From Chloranthus sessilifolius (lineage: Eukaryota; Streptophyta; Magnoliopsida; Chloranthales; Chloranthaceae), in the NCBI GenBank assembly GCA_021018995.1, contig CM037585.1, positions 125,950,831 through 126,014,830 of the forward strand: DNA of 64,000 bases. Reading direction: 5' to 3'. The notes below the pieces were generated by a model. The model ran no database searches. It was given only the letters and a program-made list of their open reading frames with translations, and was not told the origin of the DNA. Position numbers and translations under genes: made by a program. Of the stretch, positions 58,321-64,000 are shown piece by piece. How positions within the stretch are numbered: position 1 is the stretch's first letter; each line of letters opens with the position of its first letter.

Positions 58321-59514
58321 TTTCTTTCTTCTTTTTTACTTCAGCAGTAGCACAAAATTATTAAAAATAATTTTTCAGCTTTCTTATATTGGCGAATCAT
58401 CTTTACACGCTCAATCGTCATTTTTACTGTTATTTGAGTTCGCTTTTATGAATATTAACACTTAGGCTCTCTTTTACTATTTATCTTTAATATCTACTCA
58501 TCAGTAACTTATTAGTAGCAAACTAAAGCCTAGCATCACTAAGTTAAGGGAGATAAAATGATAAACTATGTGACTGATCAATGATGCAATGCTTGTGGTG
58601 TCTTGATATAACAAGCTTAGGATACAAACATCATTCTTTATGAGATTACTTTTTAATTTCGTTGATGCACCGTATTTCTTATATCATGTGAGATCTCTTA
58701 ATTCGTGTTTTAATTTCATCTCACATGTGAGTGAAAAAGTAAACCATTCATCAGAGCGAATTTGTTTTGAGTGTATACCAAAGGTGAGGATTGAGTCGAG
58801 ACTTGGGATCCAACGATTCCTTGCTGGATTAATCCGGTGATGAAACGATTTAAATATTGACACATGCACACACGACACTCTTGGCATGGATGAAAGATTT
58901 GTCTAATGATCGGAACATTGGATTAGTTTGAATAAAGCAACAGCGGAATTGATATGGCATCGGTATTTGAGAATGAAAATTTACATGCAGAAATGATTAC
59001 AGGTTTTTTATTTTAAAAGTATATATCATATGAAAATTGATTTTTGAAAACACTTTTATCGATGGTTCTGAAACTATTTTGGAAGTTTGTGGGTGTCTTC
59101 ACTGAAAACCCTCAGGAGACAACTCTTCCACTAGGGATCACCTAGGGGTTTAAAGGCTTGTTGCATATGCTAAATGCAATCGTGCTCCCTACGAAAGTGA
59201 CTATTATTTTCATAGATTAGATTGTATAGTATTAGGTTAATTTGCTTTTTGGGTTATTTTTTAAAGTTTCCTTTGCTTGAGGCCTTGCAAAGTTGAGGTT
59301 TGGGGGTGTGATCGGTCTCCAAAATGGTATATTTTGGACCCAATTCTTGGCCTTGTTAACTCTCGCTTAACTACTAATATTCACTTTTAGTTCATGTTGT
59401 GTTGCAACAAGTACAAAAGCTGGATAAACAAAAAATGAGTTAAAAGAGAAAAGTTAAGGAGAACCCCAAAGGTTTGGCAAGTTATCTTTGAGAAAACAAT
59501 TGAAGAAGGCCTTG

Positions 59515-59795
59515 AAAGGTCACTCTAACCAGTCAAGACTGCAAATTTGATTGGTTAGGATTGCACAACAGACAGGTGTCTCAGGAAGAATAAGAGAGAA
59601 GAGAAAAAGTCCAAATTGATCGGTCGAGATATCATATTCGACCGGTCAAATGCCCAAAAAGCTTCAGACACACAAAGTCGATCGGTCAAAATCGTTTCGA
59701 CCGGTCAGGAATTCAAGCCATTCTAAAGCTTCATGAAGCACCTCTGACCAGAAGATTTAAACTGAAGTCTGACCGGTCGAGAATTCTATTCAACC
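59515..59795. repeat. Palindrome array of LTR-E type (GACCGGTC core)
   Basis: Copies include GATCGGTCGAGA, TTCGACCGGTCAAA, GTCGATCGGTCAAAA, TTCGACCGGTCAGGAATTC and CTGACCGGTCGAGAATTC. Neighbouring copies are 19-22 bp apart. It lies about 150 bp upstream of the TATA box. Confidence 0.82.
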
Positions 59796-59947
59796 GGGCA
59801 CAACAAAGTTTATGCGTGAGAAATCAGCCTTTCAGCAGGATTTTCTCCCGCGTTTCAGTTTCCTTCCAGATTCTTCTTCCTCCAGCTAATTTTCAAGGAT
59901 TTTTGAGAGATACTTGTCGTGTACTATTGTTCTAGGGCCTTTTACTC

Positions 59948-59955
59948 TATAAATA
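59948..59955 (+). promoter_or_regulatory. LTR-E TATA box
   Basis: CTCTATAAATAAGGACCC, followed by AGGGTTGGGTTTTAGGG. Probable start region for LTR-E transcription. Confidence 0.72.
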
Positions 59956-60724
59956 AGGACCCTAGGGTTGGGTTTTAGGGAATTCACATGACAAACTTCT
60001 CTAGAGAGTTTCTGGCACGAATTTTAGTAGCTTAGGTTAAGTATAGTTTTGAAATAGAGGGAGATTGACTGTAATTATCGATCAAGGCCCGATTCAGCAA
60101 TGATGAAGATCTCTAGATCGATGCGAGGCTAAAACGCACTCAAGCTGGGATCTCTTGTAAATTTCATATAAGTATTTAATAAAGTTTTATTTCTGTTTTT
60201 ATTTTTGTATTCCGTTTATGGTATGATTGTGTGCTCGAGGTTTTGAATATATCGAGAACGTGATAGTAACGCTGCAATCTTGTTTAGTTTAATTCAGCGG
60301 CCTTGTAGGGATTGGGTTGGAATTGAGAGGATACTCACCGACGGACTAGGCCTTGTAGGGTAGTTTTTATTGGTTCATGCAATGATGCCTTGACGATTAG
60401 ATTTATCTAATTCATATACGAAGCAATGGAGCTTGTAGCCTGGAGCGGGGGTACCTGGGATTCATTGATTGAAGAGAAATAGGATTTATTATATATGAGT
60501 CTGAGATCCAAGAGAGATTCCAGACTGCCTTCTCCTCTCTTATTTCAAAACTATTTTAGGTTTTCTTTTTATTTAGGAAACTTAATTTTATACATTTTTA
60601 TTAAAATAAAATAAAAGTTGAATAAAGGTAAGCGACAAGTCCCTGTGGTTCAACACCCTTGTATTTGCCCTAGTACATTCGAACTTGTGCACTTGCAAGG
60701 TTTAATTTTAAGACGTTCAGTGGC

Positions 60725-61310
60725 CTGTGTGACAGTAGGAAATTTCATTTGTTGAATTGGAGTATTGTCTGTAGGAGTATTGAATTGGGTGGCTTTGGTG
60801 TCAAGGATCTACATTTAATGAACAAAGCCCTTTTGGCCAAGTGGTGGTGGCACTTAGATCATGAATACGACTCTCGGGGGCTAACCTCGTGATCTCTAAG
60901 TATAACCTCCCTTCGAATTCCTAGGATATAGTTGTCTCCTCCTCTACTTCTCGCTCTGGTTGGTGGAAAGGGACACTTATGGTTAGGCCTCATTATGATT
61001 GCATGATGGAATTCAGACTTGGTAATGGCACTAACATTTCATTTTGGAACCACAACTGGCTCTCAGAAGGCCCCCTTTCATTTAAATTTCAGAATCTATG
61101 TTTACTCTTGATCGATAAGGGAGCTACAATCTCTGATTACTCCTCTTCGGCTGGTTGGTCCATCGTTTTTAGAAGAAGACTTAGATCTCTGGAAAACTCT
61201 CAACTTCAAGAGTTGTTGAATCTCATTGGCTTGACTATCATAGATTCTATACCATTGCCTTTTTTTCTTTGCACTTTATTTTCTTTTTCTATACCTGGCT
61301 TGTAGTTCAT
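60725..61310 (+). pseudogene. LINE (L1-type) ORF2 C-terminal fragment
   Basis: It reads KFHLLNWSIVCRSIELGGFG, then VKDLHLMNKALLAKWWWH, the post-RT region of plant LINE ORF2. After stops and a shift near 60960 it reads MMEFRLGNGTNISFWNHNWL and GWSIVFRRRLRSLENSQLQE, the zinc-binding RT-associated part. The upstream RT is absent, probably displaced by LTR-E. Confidence 0.85.
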
Positions 61311-61640
61311 GTCGAAGATGTGTTGTAGGAATGATCAAATGGCTAGTCAAAAAGGTTGCAATGGACTTCAACGACATCTATAGATGATTTTTTTTCTTTG
61401 TATAGAATGCTGCAGAATATGTTTTGGTCCTATACCGCAAGGATCAAAATGCCGGATTTCGTTTCAGTTTCCGGCATGACCGAAACCAAAACTGAAATCC
61501 AAAATTTCGGCTGAAATTTCCCCACCATACTAAAAAACCTGAAATTTTGGGTTTCGGTTTTGGGCATGCCAGATACCGAAACATTTCGATCTAAATTTTG
61601 ATCCATGCTATGTCAGCATAGATTTTGTTTTTAACAACAA
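61311..61640. other. Unassigned spacer with inverted TTTCGGT/ACCGAAA motifs
   Basis: No coding sequence is recognised. From 61440 to 61600, copies of GGATTTCG, ACCGAAACC, TTTCGGC and GGTTTCGGTTTTG in both orientations, with two GGCATG..CC phrases, suggest a small fold-back element. No clear ends were found. Confidence 0.35.
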
Positions 61641-61682
61641 CATTAAAAAAACATTAAAAAAAAGCATTTAAAATTTTTTTTG

Positions 61683-61737
<55 letters not shown>

Positions 61738-61898
61738 TTGCATAAAAACGATTGTCCAAAATAGTCATTTTTCTATGACTGTTAAGAGCAGTCGTTGTTG
61801 AAATTCATAAACGACTGTCGTGTACAGTAGTAAACAACGAACACTGCTTTTTTAACAACTGGTTAGGGCAGTCGTTTTTCTATGACTGTCATGGTAGG
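61640..61898. repeat. Direct repeat, left copy (CATTAAAAAA tract plus GACTGTTAAGAGCAGTCG block)
   Basis: An A-rich CATTAAAAAA stretch, an (AT)n microsatellite (61688-61732), then ACGATTGTCCAAAATAGTC, GACTGTTAAGAGCAGTCG and TGGTTAGGGCAGTCGTTTTT. The inner part has inverted ends (AAAAACGATTGTCC and GGGCAGTCGTTTTT), suggesting a MITE-like unit. The right copy is at 62710-63050. Confidence 0.65.
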
Positions 61899-62360
61899 AT
61901 ATTTCTGATGGGTCTTAAAAAGTATGAGAAAGGGGATTGGAGAAATATCTCTTGAAATTTTTTGGTTACAAGGACTCCAACTCAAGTGGCTAGCCATGCT
62001 CAAAAGTATTTCATCCGACTAAGTTCAAAAGACAGGGATAAGAGATGATCCAGCATACACGACATCACAATCGTCAACTCACCAATAATACACTTCAATC
62101 CGCTGCACTTCCCATCCGACAAAGTTCAACAGAAGACTTCTCATTGTTTTTCAATGTGAAACAAACCAAAGGAAGGAAGGGCCATGGTTTTCAGCACGAT
62201 GGCATCTCAACACATGGCAATTTTTTCATGCCGCCTCCTTATGGGATGACTTCATACGGGCTAAAATTTCCGACACACAATTTAGATAGAGGGGTTCCTC
62301 ATGAATCCCAAATCAGGCCCCCAAATACAGTATTTCAGATCCAATCCTCACATAGCCATC
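61895..62360 (+). pseudogene. DIVARICATA-like MYB transcription factor fragment
   Basis: It reads FLMGLKKYEKGDWRNIS, then [18 protein letters not shown], the diagnostic SHAQKYF-type second MYB repeat, then SSIHDITIVN. After a frameshift near 62045 it reads GNFFMPPPYGMTSYGLKF and RGVPHESQIRPPNTVFQI, the conserved C-terminal part of this group. Two TGA codons sit where CGA (Arg) is normal. The first MYB domain (first exon) is missing and the fragment starts abruptly at 61895, next to the direct repeat. It is a truncated host gene copy, possibly captured. Confidence 0.85.
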
Positions 62361-62709
62361 TTCTTCGATAATGCTACGAAGATTTTAATCCTCCAAGACA
62401 TCCTATTTTATTTAGGTTGTCGTTTGTGTTTTTGTCCTGGGCTTATTTTGTGAAGACGTCCGTTGGGGATGAGGTAACTTCATCATAGTATCCAGAGTTA
62501 GAGAGCATTGGGATAGTTTAACATTGTTAATCTTGGAGTTGTTGATAAGAGATTCCAGCGTGTTGGGTGTTTGAATGAATTTTGTAGTGGATTTCATATG
62601 GTTTTCCCTGTATCAATATCAAATATTTTTGGATACCGATGGCTAATGACTGAGAAGTGTGGACGTCATAATAAAATTTAGCTCAGAAGTCGATTCCCTA
62701 TTCGGTATT
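62361..62709. other. Spacer after the MYB fragment
   Basis: No coding sequence is recognised. It could be the MYB gene's 3' untranslated part or transposon sequence. I cannot tell from sequence alone. Confidence 0.3.
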
Positions 62710-63050
62710 TTAAAAAAAAAAAGCATTAAAAAAATAACATTAAAAAAATTGCATTAAAAAAAGCATTAAAAAAAGCATAAAAAAAAATAGTATTAAAAAA
62801 AAAATTGCATAAAAAAGATTCTTTTTTTATAAAAAAAATGACTGTCCAAAATTGTCGTTCGTTTCTGACTGTTAAGAGCAGTTGTTGTTGAAGTTTATAA
62901 ACAACTGGCATTTACCATAGTAAAAAAAAAAACCACTGATTTTTTTACAATTGGTTAGGGCAGTCGTTTTTTTGAAAAAAAATGACTGTCTTTAATGATT
63001 GTCAAAGACAATCGTTTTTTCGAAAAACGACCGATTAGGGCAGTTGTTTT
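62710..63050. repeat. Direct repeat, right copy
   Basis: CATTAAAAAA tract (62712-62810), then GACTGTCCAAAATTGTCG, GACTGTTAAGAGCAGTTG and TTGGTTAGGGCAGTCGTTTTT, as in the left copy and in the same orientation. It carries extra copies of the GACTGTC/CAGTCG words. Confidence 0.65.
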
Positions 63051-63064
63051 TTTGGCTTTTTCAC

Positions 63065-63249
63065 ATGTTGAGAGATTAACTGAGCTAGCCAGGTACCTGC
63101 TTCCAAAAGCAAGAGACGTGAGTTCGAATCCCCTCCCGCATGAGGCCACCCTAGGGATTTATATCTGTGCTGACTTGGAATGTGCTAATTTGGGGTGCGC
63201 ACGTGCCCCTAGGATTAGGTGGGTGCTTTAAGAAGCCTGATATTGAGGT

Positions 63250-63250
<1 letters not shown>
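63065..63250 (+). mobile_element. tRNA-derived SINE-like element
   Basis: TTAACTGAGCTAGCCAGG resembles a Pol III A box, and 45 bp on, GAGTTCGAATCCC is a near-ideal B box. A tRNA-unrelated part follows, with ATTAGGTGGGTGCTT, and then an (AT)n tail. The length of about 180 bp fits plant SINEs. The family is not identified. Confidence 0.65.
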
Positions 63251-63280
<30 letters not shown>

Positions 63281-63309
63281 TTAAAAAAAGGATAATCTCT
63301 TCACCGTAT

Positions 63310-63530
63310 GGAACATGTACCATGCTGTAGATGCAGAGTATGACCAAGGTAGATGGACCAAACCAGTACAACGCACGGACATCGTTGAAGTTGAGCTACT
63401 CGCCATTAAAAAAGGACTTCAAGAAGCGATTAAATTCAAAATTGAAAAGTTGGAAATTAACTCGGCATTAATGAGGAGATTCCAAAACCATGGCCATATA
63501 CTCAGATTATCAAAGCTATTATCAATATAA
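63310..63530 (+). pseudogene. RNase H-like (RVT_3-type) fragment
   Basis: It reads VEVELLAIKKGLQEAIKF then KIEKLEINSALMRR, like the helix and D-bearing strand of plant RNase H-like domains found in LINE ORF2. The terminal acidic residue of E-S-D is replaced (NSAL). It is short and isolated, and it could be the LINE's far 3' end. Confidence 0.5.
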
Positions 63531-63539
63531 AAAACAGTT

Positions 63540-64000
63540 AAATACCCATCGGGGTTCCAACTATCCCCCTATTTACCCACCGGGGTCCCAACTTCATGAA
63601 ACGACCCAGCAGGTTCTAAGACCCTTAAACGGAATGAACACATGCATAATTAAAGGAGAGAATTTTCAATAGTTGAAAAGAGGAAATGTCGAAAATGCCA
63701 TTACTTAAAGACAGTGAAAATAACAAAAACGCCCTTCGTTTAAAAAGAAAGAAGATGAAGCGGCGGGCATTCATTTTTTTCCTCTTCATTTCAAACCCAC
63801 CAGCCTGCTAAGATAAGGCATTCGCAAACCCCACCGATTCTCGTCGTCGTTGAAGAGAAAAGATTGTCATCAACCATTGCAGAGGTGGACTCTCAGTCTC
63901 CCTTTCACTCTTCGTCTTCTCCATTTTGTAGGTGGAGTTTTTTTTTTTTTCCTTTTTGTTAAACTCTAATATTTAGGGTTTGAAGTTATGATTTGTATGA
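63540..64000. other. Unassigned window end
   Basis: Two phrases CCCATCGGGGTTCCAACTAT and CCCACCGGGGTCCCAACTTC lie near 63545 and 63578. AAAATGCC and AAAACGCCC strings follow, a style seen at Mutator-like transposon ends and in upstream gene DNA. A CT-rich stretch and AATATTTAGGGTTTGAAG close the window. I see no gene here. Confidence 0.3.

Larger units (their letters stand above)
55094..58580 (-). mobile_element. LTR-F: Athila-type retrotransposon, 5' part only
   Basis: Minus-strand LTR (57061-58580), decayed tRNA-Asp primer-binding site, gag and protease. The pol sequence is cut by LTR-B at 55094, just where the stretch LKPLPNTLKYAFLGSHESL leads to RT. The remainder should lie left of the window. 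56781-57030 is an AT-rich leader with no coding sequence seen. Confidence 0.85.
57061..58580 (-). repeat. LTR-F 5' LTR
   Basis: It is about 1520 bp. On the minus strand it starts TGATCAGTCACATAG, like LTR-E's TGATCGGTCTCC, and ends CCAATCA. It contains a palindrome array (58110-58320) upstream of a TATA box (57857-57864). The right flank is ATGAT (58581-58585). Confidence 0.78.
58581..60719 (+). mobile_element. LTR-E: Athila/Tat-type element, 3' end only
   Basis: 58581-59308 is a 3' untranslated region. Its end (GTTTGTGGGTGTCTTCACTG, TCACCTAGGGGTTTAAAGG) matches LTR-D's 3' region. A polypurine tract TTTGGGGGTG follows, then the LTR. The left part is missing because LTR-F begins at 58580. The short ORFs at 58640-58890 lack support. 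Confidence 0.78.
59309..60719 (+). repeat. LTR-E 3' LTR
   Basis: It starts TGATCGGTCTCC after the polypurine tract and probably ends GACGTTCA at 60719, where LINE sequence begins. Contents: palindrome array (59515-59795), TATA (59948), and a polyadenylation-like AATAAAG near 60177. The end is judged by likeness to LTR-F's end and the LINE junction, so it could be off by some bases. Confidence 0.75.

Noticed and set aside
63065-63150. Functional tRNA gene
   Set aside because: Only A- and B-box-like strings are present. The acceptor stem and cloverleaf are not complete, and the tRNA-unrelated tail fits a SINE.

Overview
This window is plant nuclear DNA with no intact host gene. It is almost entirely a stack of LTR retrotransposons inserted into one another. 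The evidence for a plant is Ty3/gypsy elements of the Tekay (chromodomain) and Athila types, tRNA-iMet and tRNA-Asp primer-binding sites, a DIVARICATA-like MYB gene fragment, a plant LINE tail and a tRNA-type SINE. I cannot name the species.

Layout, using working names A to F. LTR-B (minus strand, Tekay-like, probably non-autonomous) runs from before base 1 to 55093. Its 3' LTR lies at 1-3442 plus 16079-17562 and its 5' LTR at 52639-55093. LTR-A (plus, Tekay, 3443-16078, target duplication TATAT) sits inside B's 3' LTR. LTR-D (plus, Athila, 18939-48362, target duplication ACCAC) sits in B's internal region. LTR-C (minus, Tekay, 27217-39359, target duplication AGATG) sits inside D's integrase. 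To the right, B interrupts LTR-F (minus, Athila, to 58580), which appears to interrupt LTR-E (plus, Athila/Tat, to 60719), which in turn abuts a LINE fragment. The proposed order of insertion is LINE, E, F, B, then A and D, then C. From 61.4 kb there are AT-rich direct repeats around a MYB pseudogene, a SINE, an RNase H-like fragment and an unassigned end.

All coding regions are damaged. A and C keep the order gag, PR, RT, RNase H, IN, chromodomain. D keeps the Athila order gag, PR, RT, RNase H, IN. A, C and D each also carry an accessory ORF downstream of pol, and the three share a related core. Most stop codons in A, B, C and the MYB fragment can be explained by C-to-T or G-to-A change.

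The most unusual signal is regulatory. Each of the six LTR families has its own short CG-containing palindrome, reiterated about every 19-23 bp. Examples are TTCGATCGATCGAA in A, TTCGATTAATCGAA in C, CTCGCTCGAGCGAG in B, CTCGCGAG/TCGCGCAATTC in D, a GACCGGTC core in E, and AAAATCGT paired with ACGATTTT in F. In A, C and D the family's motif occurs in the LTR and again between pol and the accessory ORF. In A and C the second array is followed at once by a TATA box about 235 bp before the ORF start, and D has weaker versions of the same arrangement. This suggests that the accessory ORF has its own promoter, using the same array type as the LTR. A and C also share a candidate intron exactly at the gag/protease boundary, and A, B and C share a 23-bp triple repeat in otherwise divergent LTRs.
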